In this document: one piece after another, positions 11,279 through 20,395 of the stretch | Layout of the letters: each line of letters opens with the position of its first letter | Position numbering within the stretch: the stretch's first letter is position 1 | Assembly: GCF_019880205.1 (NCBI RefSeq) | Contig: NZ_CP082292.1 | Location: 1,488,001-1,552,000 of the forward strand | DNA length: 64,000 nucleotides | Origin: Pantoea alfalfae | GTDB lineage: Bacteria; Pseudomonadota; Gammaproteobacteria; Enterobacterales; Enterobacteriaceae | Reading direction: 5' to 3' | Program-made: the position numbers and the translations under genes | The notes under the pieces: model-generated | Told to the model about the DNA's origin: nothing | The model's input: the letters and a program-made list of their open reading frames with translations, nothing else | Databases searched by the model: none

Positions 11279-12234
11279 GAACTCACCCGAATACGCGGGT
11301 CAGCCCACGCGTAAAGCACGTCGGCCAGCAGATTGCCGAGGATAGTTAATACCGCCAGGAACAGCGTGAAACCCATCAGCACCGGATAGTCACGGGCAGC
11401 GAGCGAATCGATGTGGATATGTCCTGCACCCGGCCAGTTGAAGACTTTTTCGGTGATGAGAGCACCCGAGAACAGGCCCGGCAGCTCAAAGCCGAGCAGG
11501 GTAATGATCGGCAGCAGCGCATTGCGCAATGCATGTTTCATGATCACCGTGCGTTCGCGTAAACCTTTTGCCCGGGCAGTGCGGATGAAATCCATTTTGA
11601 TGACGTCGAGCATGCTGGCGCGAAAATAGCGCGTCAGGCTGCCCGCCTGCAACATTACCAGTGCCAGCACTGGCAGCATCAGGTGGGCCGCCACCTGGAC
11701 AATATAGGCCCAGCCGCTGTCATCACTGCCGGTGTTGGTCATGCCGCCGACCGGCAACCAGTGCAGATCTACCGCAAACCATTTGATTAACAGCAGGCAG
11801 AGAAAAAAGGTTGGAAAAGACATTGCGGCAAACACCAGCACGCTGACCAGATGATCGAACCACGAGTTGGGTTTGATTGCCGACGCGATACCGGCGGCCA
11901 GGCCAATTCCCCAGTAAAATACCAGTGCGACACTGGCGAGCAGGAAGGAATTCCAGACGTATTGATTGAGCAACTGAGTGACAGGAATCTGGTATTGCAG
12001 TGAGAAACCCAAATCACCCCGCACCAGCTGGCCGAGCCAGTGCAGATAGCGGGTGAGCAGCGGCTGATCAAGGCCGTAAATCGCCTTCAGCTCAGCCGCG
12101 CGCGCGGCGGTCAGCGTCACGTTGCCATCAATAAAGTCACCGGGTGTCTTTGCAAACAACATAAAGATGATAAAAGAGGCAAACAGCAGCATGGGCAGGG
12201 TGTTCAGCAGCCGCCTCAGGATAAAATTTCTCAT
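11275..12234 (-). CDS. peptide-type ABC transporter permease (DppB/OppB-like)
   Basis: A 319-residue inner-membrane permease. It has the N-terminal signature 'MRNFILRRLLNTLPMLLFASFIIFML', 'YGLDQPLLTRYLHWLGQLVRGDLGFS' near 52-78 and the EAA loop 'DFIRTARAKGLRERTVIMKHALRNALLPIITLLG' near 208-240. It pairs with the C-type permease. The gene starts 53 bases after the stop of the binding-protein gene. Confidence 0.93.
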   Translation of the reverse strand: MRNFILRRLLNTLPMLLFASFIIFMLFAKTPGDFIDGNVTLTAARAAELKAIYGLDQPLLTRYLHWLGQLVRGDLGFSLQYQIPVTQLLNQYVWNSFLLASVALVFYWGIGLAAGIASAIKPNSWFDHLVSVLVFAAMSFPTFFLCLLLIKWFAVDLHWLPVGGMTNTGSDDSGWAYIVQVAAHLMLPVLALVMLQAGSLTRYFRASMLDVIKMDFIRTARAKGLRERTVIMKHALRNALLPIITLLGFELPGLFSGALITEKVFNWPGAGHIHIDSLAARDYPVLMGFTLFLAVLTILGNLLADVLYAWADPRIRVSS

Positions 12235-12287
12235 GGTCTTCTCATATCAGCCGTCAGGAAGTCCCGACGGCTGAACAGTGGGCAAGG

Positions 12288-13976
12288 TTACTTAACGATT
12301 TTGACGTCCGGCAGACTGCCGGTCAGGCCGTTATAGATATCCGGTTTAAAGCCGGTCACGCGGGCGCTGCTGGCGGAGAGGATCTGGCGATAGCCGAGCA
12401 GGATCACCGGTGGGTCATCTGCCAGCACTTTGTACAGCTGGTGATAAATCGGTTTGCGCTGTGCCACATCCAGCACGGCATTGCCTTCATTAATCAGCTT
12501 ATCCACCTGAGGATTGTTATAGCCGGACTCCTTAGCCTCGGTGCTGTAGTAATCCCATACCCCGTCATGCGGATCGTTTAACGTGCTGGTACTAAAGGAC
12601 GCCAGGTCGTAATTGCCCGCTTTGCGCTGCGCCATCAGCGCATTGAAGTCCACCACCTGAGGTTTCAGCAGCACACCAATTTGCTGCCAGTCCTCTTTGG
12701 CGATCGGGATAAGCGCGTCGTTCAGCACTTTTTTGCTCGCCAGTAAGGTCAGTTCAAGACGTTTGCCGTCCTTTACGCGAATACCATCGGCTCCGGGTTT
12801 CCAGCCCGCCTCATCAAGCAATTTTTTCGCCTGTGCCGGATCGTATTTGTAGGGATTCACGCCATCCGGGTTATATGCCCAGGAGATAGGCGCGATAGGT
12901 TCGACAGCAACCTTGCCATACCCCTGGTACACCACATCGATTAGCTTCTGACGATCCAGCCCGTAAATCAGCGCCTGACGCACTTTCGCATCCTGCAACG
13001 CCGGGCGGCGAACGTTGAACTCGACTTTGCTGTAATCACTGGACCCGTAGAGGTTGATATTGGCAAAGCCGAGCAGTTTCAGCTGTTCAATATCATCCGG
13101 TCGTGAAGTGAAGGCGTCGTAATCCGTTTCACCGGTCTGGAACAACTGGAAATTGGTTGAGGGGTTAGTGACGCGATAAATAAAACGAGGCGTTGGCGGT
13201 GTGCCACGATAAAAGTGGCTATTGGCATGAAAACGAATTTCCTGCCCGGGGATGTATTTGTCATAGACATAGGGGCCATTGCCCAGCGGTTTGCCATGCA
13301 GGGTGCGCAGATAGTCAAGATTGCCACGCTGATAGCCTTTGCCGTAATAAGCTTCCGACAGCACCGGCCCGCCAATTTTTGCCAGTGTGGTTGCGCCAGG
13401 TTGTGTGGTGGTGATCTGGAGCGTGAGGGGATCGATCACTTTCAGGCCACTGACGCTGTCGGCTTTACCTGTTTTATATTCCGCGCCCCCGGCAATATTC
13501 GCGAGCGTGATGTCGGTGTCGCCATCATATTTCGGGTCGTACAGGACGGTAAGGGTAAAGGCGACGTCTTTGGCGGTGAGTGGGGAGCCGTCGCTGAACG
13601 TCAGATTGGGGCGCAGCTTAATGGTATAGACTTTGTTATCCGGGCTTACCGTCCAGCTTTCCGCCAGACCCGGCACCAGATTGCCGTGGCTGTCCCAGTC
13701 AATCAGGCGTGAAAAAATGACGTTGGTGACATTTTCATCCCAGCCGTTGACAAAAAAGTAAGGGTTAAAAATTCCCTGAGGTTCAGAAATGCCCGCCACC
13801 ACCGTATCTTTGCGCAATTTCGCCGCTGCCGGAATCTGGCTGGAATCGGTGGCCGGGGTGATACCTTCTTTAAGGGCATCGTCGGCAAACGTCATAGAGC
13901 TGAAGGCTGCCAGGCTGCTGAAGAGTGCTATTTTAAGTCTGAACTGCATGCTTTGTTTGTTTATTAAACTGACCAA
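12288..13976 (-). CDS. peptide-type ABC transporter substrate-binding protein
   Basis: A 562-residue solute-binding protein of the SBP_bac_5 (DppA/OppA/NikA) family with an N-terminal signal peptide (basic 'NKQSMQFRLK', hydrophobic 'IALFSSLAAFSSMTFA'). Family motifs include 'LVPGLAESWTVSPDNKVYTIKLRPNLTFSDGSPLTAKDVAFTL' near 97-140. I favour the TTG start at 13976 because a strong GAGGG lies 7 bases before it. The internal ATG nine codons on (about 13949) has no ribosome-binding sequence. First gene of the operon, which runs leftward. Given the LLM and SsuA-like genes upstream, the ligand may be a sulfur-containing compound rather than a plain peptide; this is inference. Confidence 0.9.
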   Translation of the reverse strand: MVSLINKQSMQFRLKIALFSSLAAFSSMTFADDALKEGITPATDSSQIPAAAKLRKDTVVAGISEPQGIFNPYFFVNGWDENVTNVIFSRLIDWDSHGNLVPGLAESWTVSPDNKVYTIKLRPNLTFSDGSPLTAKDVAFTLTVLYDPKYDGDTDITLANIAGGAEYKTGKADSVSGLKVIDPLTLQITTTQPGATTLAKIGGPVLSEAYYGKGYQRGNLDYLRTLHGKPLGNGPYVYDKYIPGQEIRFHANSHFYRGTPPTPRFIYRVTNPSTNFQLFQTGETDYDAFTSRPDDIEQLKLLGFANINLYGSSDYSKVEFNVRRPALQDAKVRQALIYGLDRQKLIDVVYQGYGKVAVEPIAPISWAYNPDGVNPYKYDPAQAKKLLDEAGWKPGADGIRVKDGKRLELTLLASKKVLNDALIPIAKEDWQQIGVLLKPQVVDFNALMAQRKAGNYDLASFSTSTLNDPHDGVWDYYSTEAKESGYNNPQVDKLINEGNAVLDVAQRKPIYHQLYKVLADDPPVILLGYRQILSASSARVTGFKPDIYNGLTGSLPDVKIVK

Positions 13977-14264
13977 AAGAGATCCCTCAAAAATATAATG
14001 ACAATGTTCATTTACAAAAACTGAAAATTAATCGTCCCCTGATCCGGTGTCTAACAATCAAACGCTATAACAAATAACGAAATGTCCTTATGTTATTTAT
14101 GGATAAGCTTGGGAATAATTGTCTTTATTATAAGAATGCGACTCAGATCAACGTTACGGCACATTAAAAAGATCGGTTACGAATCCGGACGTCTGCGCTA
14201 TTTTTAACGCGTTAAGACGGAATGCCGCGGTAAGGACATTTGCCGCTGACTGTCATTGTGGATT
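13977..14264 (-). promoter_or_regulatory. intergenic region upstream of the ABC operon
   Basis: This 288-base AT-rich gap between the LLM gene and the ABC operon should hold the operon's own promoter. No hexamer pair or regulator site stands out strongly enough to name. Confidence 0.3.
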
Positions 14265-15314
14265 TCATTCGGGCCCAACGTGTGAGACATGCGGCAGTGC
14301 TGTCCAGCCCAACTCCGGCGCAATCAGCGTCGCAAAATCGCTGATAATCTGGCTGTACTCCGCATAATGCAATTCATAAGGCAGTTCAATTCTCAGCTCA
14401 TTCACCAGACGTAAGACGGGATCGTGAAACAGCCGTTCGAGAATCTGCTCCGCACTGCCCACGATATCCTGAGAGAACAGGGTGCGTCGGGAGCCCTGGG
14501 GTGCCAGAGTGCGCGAGTGGCGGCTGGCGGCAAACTGCTGATAATGTCTGCGGGTGGTGGCATCCGCACTGTCGGTGGGAATGATGATGCGTCCCAGGGC
14601 GATGCGCGCCGCACGCCGACCGACAGCCGCGAGATTTTCACGATACAGCTGGATTTGTGTCCGCTGTGCCTGGTAAAAATCATCCGTTTCTTCACCGGAG
14701 GTGAGATTGCCCGCGAGCAGATTAAACCCGTGGCTGCCTGCCCAGCGCGCCGAGCGAAGTGATCCTCCGCCGTACCACAATCTGTCGACCAGACCGGCTG
14801 CAAAGGGCTGAACACGCGGGCGTTGCGTATTGCCGGGTGAGATAATGACCGTATTGTCATCACCGAAGAAGCGGCCACTCAGGTTATCGCGCAGAGTCAG
14901 GACGCGCTGGTAAGAAAAATCCTGCTGCTGCCAGGCATCACCCCAGACAGAATGACCGATTAACTCAAGATGATTAGGCGCGCCTGCGCTCAGGCCGACA
15001 TTCAACCGTCCTCTGGCGAGAATATCCACTGTCGCCAGGTCTTCAGCCAGACGAAATGGACTCTCATAACCCATCTGAATTACGGCGCTGCCCAGTTCTA
15101 TCTGGCGGGTACGTTGCGTGGCGGCCGCGAGAAAGGTGCTGGCTGACGATACGCCATGTTCCAGATGTCGCTGGCGTACCCAGGCACCATTAAAACCCAG
15201 CTGTTCACCGCGTTCGAACAGCTGTAACGTCTGTTCAAGCCCCTGAAGCGGAGCGTCATCAGGATAATTCCCCGGTGTCAGAAACGAGATATGCGAGATA
15301 GCCGGTTGCGTCAT
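14265..15314 (-). CDS. LLM-class flavin-dependent monooxygenase
   Basis: A 349-residue luciferase-like monooxygenase, reduced-FMN dependent by family. It has 'ISHISFLTPGNYPDD' at strand 1, 'GEQLGFNGAWVRQRHLEHGVSSASTFLAAATQRTRQIELGSAVI' near 36-79, 'LAEDLATVDILARGRLNVGLSAGAP' near 89-113 and 'DRLWYGGGSLRSARWAGSHGFNLLAGNL' near 180-207. It follows the SsuA-like gene by 22 bases, so it belongs to the same leftward unit as the two binding-protein-like genes and the broken ssuD-like gene. Likely cleaves or oxidises an organosulfur compound; substrate unknown. Confidence 0.85.
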   Translation of the reverse strand: MTQPAISHISFLTPGNYPDDAPLQGLEQTLQLFERGEQLGFNGAWVRQRHLEHGVSSASTFLAAATQRTRQIELGSAVIQMGYESPFRLAEDLATVDILARGRLNVGLSAGAPNHLELIGHSVWGDAWQQQDFSYQRVLTLRDNLSGRFFGDDNTVIISPGNTQRPRVQPFAAGLVDRLWYGGGSLRSARWAGSHGFNLLAGNLTSGEETDDFYQAQRTQIQLYRENLAAVGRRAARIALGRIIIPTDSADATTRRHYQQFAASRHSRTLAPQGSRRTLFSQDIVGSAEQILERLFHDPVLRLVNELRIELPYELHYAEYSQIISDFATLIAPELGWTALPHVSHVGPE

Positions 15315-15336
15315 TCTGTTTTACTCATACCGGGGC

Positions 15337-16287
15337 TTAAGGCGTCAGCGTGACGACATGCTGGCGAGTGTCCGGATGGCTGGCGATCAGACCCTGTTGC
15401 TGATACCAGTCGGCTATATGCCCGATATGGGTTATTGCGGCGTCATCGACCGGCGTAACAGGAACGGTGTTGACCTTGCCCAGCAGTGCCGCCAGTGTGC
15501 TTCCCTGCTGCCCCATCTGTGAAGCCCAGATCTTACCTGCCTCAAGCGGATGGACTTTGGCCCAGTGGTTCTCTTGCTGCAATACGTCATAAACCCAGTT
15601 AAGCACTTCAGGGTGCGCCTTATAAAACGCCTCGCTGACGAAATAACCTGCTGCATTTTCCGAACCAATCTGCTGACCCGTACTCAGCTGGCGGGCGTCA
15701 TAACTCTGCCTGGCCAGAGAGAGGAAGGGATCCCAGGTCGCCCAGGCATCGACATGTCCCCCTACAAATGCCGTACCGGTGTCGGAAGGGCTGAGATAAA
15801 CTTTGGCCACCTCCTGCTCCGGAATTCCGGCACGATCCAGCGCGCGTGAGAGCAGATACTCGCCGGTCCCGCCTTTGTTCACCGCCACCTTTTTGCCGCG
15901 CAGATCCTGCAATGAATGGATATCGCTGCTATTGCGCACCACAATCCCTTCACCTTCAGCGGGCATGGCCTGATAAGCGAAGAAACGCAACGGCAAACCC
16001 GCAGCGATGGCGGTAACAAACGCTGTGGAGCTGCCGGTGGTCATGTCAATTGAACCGGCATTTAACGCTTCATAAGCCGGGGCGGCAGCCGCAAAAGGGC
16101 CCGACCAGACGACGTTCACCTGATGCGCGGCCAGCGCTTTTTCCAGCGTTCCTTTCTCTTTAGCCAGTGCTAAGTCCGTGGGGCCACGCAGAAAACCAAT
16201 GCGCAGCGTGAGCGGTTCAGTCGCCATGGCCATCCCGGCACACAGTATCAGTGCAGCAACAGCGGTACGGGGTATCCAGCGGGTCAT
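15337..16287 (-). CDS. aliphatic sulfonate-type ABC substrate-binding protein (SsuA-like)
   Basis: A 316-residue periplasmic binding protein of the NMT1/SsuA-like family with a clear signal peptide (MTRWIPRTAVAALILCAGMAMA). Typical motifs are 'LRIGFLRGPTDLALAKEKGTLEKAL' near 28-52, 'SIDMTTGSSTAFVTAIAAG' near 79-97, 'DLRGKKVAVNKGGTGEYLLSRALDRAG' near 130-156 and 'GHVDAWATWDPFLSLA' near 177-192. Its start overlaps the stop of the upstream SsuA-like gene by 4 bases. No SsuB or SsuC gene lies in this cluster, so it must use membrane subunits encoded elsewhere or the Opp-type transporter next door. Confidence 0.88.
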   Translation of the reverse strand: MTRWIPRTAVAALILCAGMAMATEPLTLRIGFLRGPTDLALAKEKGTLEKALAAHQVNVVWSGPFAAAAPAYEALNAGSIDMTTGSSTAFVTAIAAGLPLRFFAYQAMPAEGEGIVVRNSSDIHSLQDLRGKKVAVNKGGTGEYLLSRALDRAGIPEQEVAKVYLSPSDTGTAFVGGHVDAWATWDPFLSLARQSYDARQLSTGQQIGSENAAGYFVSEAFYKAHPEVLNWVYDVLQQENHWAKVHPLEAGKIWASQMGQQGSTLAALLGKVNTVPVTPVDDAAITHIGHIADWYQQQGLIASHPDTRQHVVTLTP

Positions 16288-17138
16288 ATCTGTCTCCTGG
16301 CGTTCAGGGATAAAGCCATCGGGATGAACCCCACGGCAAAAAGATCGTCAGCCTGCTGCTGCTGTTCGGCTAACAGAGCGTCATTGGCAGGGGTGATCCC
16401 CCAGGGACGCCCGCGTATTGTTTCCAGCCACTCATCGGGCAGGGTGGTTGGGTTGAGCTTGTCGGCAAGGATCTGCGCGGCGGCTACCGGATGCTGCTCA
16501 ATCCAGGCATCATTTACGCGCAACTGTTTCACGATCCAGGCTGCGACTTCGGGGTAACGTTGCTGCCACGCGGCACGCGTCCAGAACAGTGAACGGTTAA
16601 TGATTTCATCGCCGACGGTGGAGCGCGCAACGACATCCTTTATCTGTAACGCGCGAGTCAGCCAGGGATCGATTGCCAGCCAGCCATCAATGTCGCCATT
16701 GCGTAACGCAGTCATGGCATCCTGCCCCTGCAGGTCCAGCAGGGTGACATCGGTGCGGCGCAGGTTTTGTTTTTGCAGCAGACGCGCCAGAAAATGATCG
16801 GTGAAAGAACCGGGCATGCCCGTCAGTCGTTTACCACGCAGCGAGGAGATAGTGTTGCTTTGCAATGTCAGCAACGCGCAGTTGTTATTACGTGGCGGCG
16901 AGCTGGCGAGATAAGCGACGTCCAGCCCGGTGGCCTGCGCACTTATCGGCGGGGTTGACCCGGTGCCAACCACATCGACCTGTTCATCAGCCAGCCACTC
17001 GCCGCTGCGTGCGCCCAGGGTATAGTCGAACCATTCCAGCTGCCAGCCCCGGTCTCTGGCGGCAGGTTCGATGACTCCGCGATGGCGCAGAATAAACAGC
17101 GAGAGATTACTGGGATGGCTTCCCAGACGGATTTTCAT
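16284..17138 (-). CDS. SsuA-like binding protein lacking a signal peptide
   Basis: A 284-residue protein of the same family as the next gene: 'MKIRLGSHPSNLSLFILRHRGVIEPAARDRGWQLEW' at the N-terminus, 'VDVVGTGSTPPISAQATGLDVAYLASSPP' near 60-88, 'SLRGKRLTGMPGSFTDHFLARLLQKQNL' near 106-133, 'GDIDGWLAIDPWLTRAL' near 155-171. The start at 17138 forms an ATGA overlap with the stop of the ssuD-like gene. From this start the mature-type sequence begins at once with no secretion signal. It may act in the cytoplasm, or the coupled start may be a later re-annotation of a truncated gene. Two binding-like proteins side by side is unusual. Confidence 0.8.
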   Translation of the reverse strand: MKIRLGSHPSNLSLFILRHRGVIEPAARDRGWQLEWFDYTLGARSGEWLADEQVDVVGTGSTPPISAQATGLDVAYLASSPPRNNNCALLTLQSNTISSLRGKRLTGMPGSFTDHFLARLLQKQNLRRTDVTLLDLQGQDAMTALRNGDIDGWLAIDPWLTRALQIKDVVARSTVGDEIINRSLFWTRAAWQQRYPEVAAWIVKQLRVNDAWIEQHPVAAAQILADKLNPTTLPDEWLETIRGRPWGITPANDALLAEQQQQADDLFAVGFIPMALSLNARRQI

Positions 17139-18268
17139 TGTGCTGGATCTCCACTTCCGACCGGACGATCCCATAGATTTCCCCAGGTAAAGGTATTCTT
17201 TGCCGCGTCATCCGGCGGGGTGAGTGACAGTCGTGGCATCACCAGTTCGCTAAAGCGATAGGCTTCCTCCAGCAAGGGGAAACCGGACAGGATAAACACC
17301 TCAACCCCCGCCTGCTGATAGGCTCGCAGGGTCCGTTCGACCGTTTCCGGACTGCCGACGATAGCGGTGCCAGGTCCGGGACGCACCAGGCCTATGCCTG
17401 CCCACAGTCCAGGGTAGATCTCCAGCTCGCGCGGATCGGCGGGTTTCTGGTCATTGTGCAGTGCACTCATACGGGACTGACCTACGGAGTCTGAACCGCG
17501 GGCCAGGTGCTGCCGGGCGGCAATGGCGCTGTCGTCCATCGAGGCATAAAGCGCGTCTACCGCCTGTCACGCAAGTTCATCGGTTTCGCGCACGATCACA
17601 TAAAGACGAATGCCGTAGCGTAACTGGCGATGGTATTTATCGGCTCTGGCTTTCACCCGGGCGATTTTCTCTGCGGCCTGCGGCGGTGTTTCCCCCCAGG
17701 AGAGATAGGTGTCGATGTGCTTTGCCGCGACTTCCTGTGCCGCTTCAGAGGAGCCACCAAACCACAGCGGTGGCGGGGGATATCCGCCGTTGCTCAATGC
17801 CAGCCTGGCGTTCTCAATATCCAGGTGTTCCCCTTTGAAGCTGACATTTTCTTCATTAAGCAGGGGACGTAATACCTGCAAAAATTCGTCACTGAGATCA
17901 TATCGGGCATCGTGATCCAGATGCATGCCGTAAGCGCCCAGCGTATTTTTATCACCGCTGACCACGTTGAGCAGCACCCGGCCTTTCGAAAACTGGTTAA
18001 ACGTCACGGCCATTTTGGCAAGCAGGGTGGGTGAGATCAGACCCGGCTGGATTGCAATCAGGAACTTCATGCGTTCGGTATAGGGAATAAGTGCCGCCCC
18101 CAGAATCCAGGGATCATGTGCACCGGTCGCCAGCAGCGCGCCGGTAAAACCCAGATGATCTACCGCTCGAGCGACCTGCTGGAAATAGGCGTAGTTGACC
18201 TGCCGGCTGCCGGAGGCGGTCCAGGGTTGATGACCGTCTGGCGCGGTCAGATACCAGTAAATTTCCAC
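17135..18268 (-). pseudogene. alkanesulfonate monooxygenase (SsuD-like), interrupted by an in-frame TGA
   Basis: Reads as a full-length SsuD-type FMNH2-dependent alkanesulfonate monooxygenase, from 'VEIYWYL' to 'LWDRPVGSGDPAQ', except for one stop at 17567-17569. The frame is unchanged on both sides. Around it the codons are GCG-TGA-CAG-GCG, in the context 'RETDELA-stop-QAVDALYASMDD'. E. coli SsuD has a tryptophan here ('EAWQAAERL'), so a single TGG-to-TGA change explains it. Downstream motifs remain intact (SVGQSRMSALHN, LWAGIGLVRPGPGTAIVGSPETV, FILSGFPLLEEAYRF), pointing to a recent event. The N-terminal start is uncertain: GTG at 18268 aligns with SsuD, and an in-frame TTG lies at 18301. 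Confidence 0.8.
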
Positions 18269-18301
18269 GGTGGTTCTCAAAGTAATACAAACAGGAACCA
18301 A

Positions 18302-18758
18302 AGGAATAACAAAGGGTTATTGCGAGGGGAAATACTAATTATGGCAAAGTTTATCTATATCCAGGCTTAAGGTTATTTATCAAGCCGGGTCAGGAAGGTT
18401 GTTAAAATAAACGCGACCCTGCTGGGCCGTTATTTATCCGTTACTAACAGTGATTCGCTTTCACGTCATATTTTGACGCTTTAAGGCGTCAAATAACGCA
18501 TCAACAGGTGGATATCATTGGCAGGAGATAGTGATGGCGCTTTTTTTGTCAGGCTATGTGGTCCGGGGTTGGTATGAGTTACCCGCTTGCCCATTTCAGG
18601 CTGGCATCATCACAATCAGAGTTTATTAAACAGAAACAGGCTTCGCCTGATAAGGGAATGATGACGCGTCGCGGATTGTTTTCCCTGCGCGTTATTCTCT
18701 GTGGCGTTGTCTGTCATTGAATATTTGTTGTGGAACATTTGAACGAACATCAGAAAAG
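18302..18758. other. intergenic region with an inverted repeat
   Basis: No gene is apparent in these 457 bases. An 8-bp inverted repeat, TTTGACGC (18472-18479) and GCGTCAAA (18486-18493), with a TTTAAG loop, could be an operator or a weak terminator. The promoter for the leftward ssuD-like operon should lie near 18302-18420, but none can be named. A Cbl or CysB site is plausible but its consensus is too loose to claim. Confidence 0.4.
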
Positions 18759-18790
18759 CAAAAAGCCCGCTCAGTTTCCTGAGCAGGCTT
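18759..18790 (-). terminator. terminator of tRNA-Asn (copy 1)
   Basis: A stem between AAGCCCGCTCAG (18763-18774) and CTGAGCAGGCTT (18779-18790) with one C-A mismatch. In the direction of the tRNA it is followed by a T-run. It starts 9 bases past the tRNA 3' end. Confidence 0.8.
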
Positions 18791-18798
18791 CTCGAATT

Positions 18799-18874
18799 TG
18801 GCTCCTCTGACTGGACTCGAACCAGTGACATACGGATTAACAGTCCGCCGTTCTACCGACTGAACTACAGAGGA
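18799..18874 (-). tRNA. tRNA-Asn (GTT)
   Basis: A 76-base tRNA on the minus strand with CCA encoded. On the given strand it reads from TGGCTCCTCTGACTGGACTC to CTGAACTACAGAGGA. The acceptor stem TCCTCTG pairs with CAGAGGA, the anticodon is GTT in the loop CTGTTAATC, and the T-arm is GGTTCGAGTCC. It matches enteric tRNA-Asn and is identical to the copy at 44283-44358. Confidence 0.97.
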
Positions 18875-18892
18875 ATCGTTTGAACGGGGCGC

Positions 18893-18921
18893 ATAGTAAC
18901 GGCCACGCCGGATCATGTCAA
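18893..18921 (-). promoter_or_regulatory. sigma-70 promoter of tRNA-Asn (copy 1)
   Basis: On the minus strand, a consensus -35 TTGACA (complement of 18916-18921) lies 17 bases from TACTAT (complement of 18893-18898). A GC-rich discriminator (GCGCCCCG) follows before the tRNA, as is usual for stringently controlled stable-RNA promoters. Confidence 0.85.
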
Positions 18922-19207
18922 AGCTCTTTTTCATAAATTCGTGCGACTGCTGAAATAGTCGCCACAATGGCGATTTACGCTATAGAAGAAGGGTCTGCAC
19001 TACGGCTTCACGCGGCAAAAAGCGGCACGTAAATCTGAGGTGTTTATGAGGTGTTCTGACGCGGTAAAGCGCTTGTCAGAAGGCATTGTACGTGATTTAA
19101 CCGGATAGTTTTTTATGGCCGTCACAAAGTTCCGATTCTGACTTTGTCAGCAACAAATATGAAACGTAGATTCCATTTCAACCCTGAACTGAATATCCGG
19201 AGTTGAA

Positions 19208-20329
19208 ATGAACAAAGTCAGAATCGGCATGATTGGCAGCGGCTATATCGGGCGCTGCCACGCCATTGCCTATGCCCAGGCCCCCACTGTATTCGCGCTG
19301 AAAGGCGAAATCGTGCGGGAGATGCTGGCCGAAGTGAATCCTGAGCTGGCGGCGCGTCAGGCGGCGACCTTTGGTTTTGCGCGCTCCACCGGCGACTGGC
19401 GCGCGTTGGTCAGCGATCCGGCGATTGATGTGGTAGATATCTGCGCGCCTAACTTCCTGCACAAAGAGATGGCGCTGGAGGCGATACGCCACGGCAAGCA
19501 CGTCTATTCAGAAAAGCCGCTGTCGCTGAGCGTGGCGGATGCGCAGGAGATGGTGGCGGCCGCCGAAGCGGCAGGGGTGAAAACCCTCGTCGGCTTCAAC
19601 TATATGAAAAACCCGACCAGCCAGCTGGCAAAAGAGATCATTGCCAGAGGCGAGATTGGTGACGTGGTGCATTTCTACGGCACCCATAACGAAGATTATC
19701 TCGCCAGACCGGAAACGCCGCTCGACTGGCACTGCCAGAAAGCGCTGGCAGGGCTCGGCGCGCTGGGCGATCTGGCGGCGCACATCGTGAATATGGCGCA
19801 CTACCTGGTCGGGGATATTACCGAGGTCAGCGGCGACATGATGACGGTCATCACCTCACGGCCCGACCCGAAAGAACCTGCGCGACTGTTACCGGTAGAA
19901 AACGAAGATCAGGCCAGCGCGCTGCTGCGCTTCCGCAATGGCGCACACGGCGTGATTGAAACCTCACGCATTGCCTGTGGCGCAAAAATGGGCCTGACCT
20001 ATATTGTCACCGGCACCAAAGGCACGCTCCGTTACACCCAGGAGCGCATGGCGGAACTGGAGCTTTATCTGCATGACGAACCTGCCGGGCGACAGGGATT
20101 TAAAACCATCCTGACCGGACCGGCCCATCCTGACTACGCGAACTTCTGCGTTTCAGCCGGACACGGCATCGGGTTTAACGATCAGAAAACGGTGGAGATC
20201 CGCGACCTGATCAACGGTATCGCGGCGGGCGATCGCATGTGGCCCGATTTTGCCGAGGGATTACAGGTGCAGAGAGTGCTGGAAGCGATTGCCCTCTCCG
20301 CAGAGCAGCGCCGCTGGGTCGAGGTGTAA
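19208..20329 (+). CDS. Gfo/Idh/MocA-family oxidoreductase
   Basis: A 373-residue NAD(P)-dependent dehydrogenase of the glucose-fructose oxidoreductase / inositol dehydrogenase family. The Rossmann motif 'RIGMIGSGYIGRCHAIAY' is at residues 5-22, the family 'EKPLS' follows near 100 (catalytic Lys in EKP), and 'ALGDLAAHIVNMAHYLVG' near 190-207 carries the D-x-x-x-H pair. Probably oxidises a sugar or cyclitol. The start at 19208 follows CGGAG. It is a single gene; a region of about 290 bases separates it from the divergent tRNA. No sugar kinase or isomerase sits beside it to reveal the substrate. Confidence 0.88.
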   Translation: MNKVRIGMIGSGYIGRCHAIAYAQAPTVFALKGEIVREMLAEVNPELAARQAATFGFARSTGDWRALVSDPAIDVVDICAPNFLHKEMALEAIRHGKHVYSEKPLSLSVADAQEMVAAAEAAGVKTLVGFNYMKNPTSQLAKEIIARGEIGDVVHFYGTHNEDYLARPETPLDWHCQKALAGLGALGDLAAHIVNMAHYLVGDITEVSGDMMTVITSRPDPKEPARLLPVENEDQASALLRFRNGAHGVIETSRIACGAKMGLTYIVTGTKGTLRYTQERMAELELYLHDEPAGRQGFKTILTGPAHPDYANFCVSAGHGIGFNDQKTVEIRDLINGIAAGDRMWPDFAEGLQVQRVLEAIALSAEQRRWVEV

Positions 20330-20395
20330 GGCAGAATCTGAGAAAGAGAAGATATAGCGAGTGGCAGACTACGGAGTTGAGTGAACAGGCGCGAA

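Noticed and set aside
17567-17569. Selenocysteine codon in the ssuD-like gene
   Set aside because: The E. coli homologue has tryptophan, not cysteine or selenocysteine, at this position, and no obvious bacterial SECIS hairpin follows the TGA.
8284-18798. Integrative element with its own integrase between the tRNA-Asn sequences
   Set aside because: No integrase or recombinase gene is present in the block, so only the scar-like geometry is reported.
18692-18967. Open frame running through the tRNA-Asn at 18799-18874
   Set aside because: Its product is a translation of the tRNA itself (SSVVQSVERR...), a frequent false gene.
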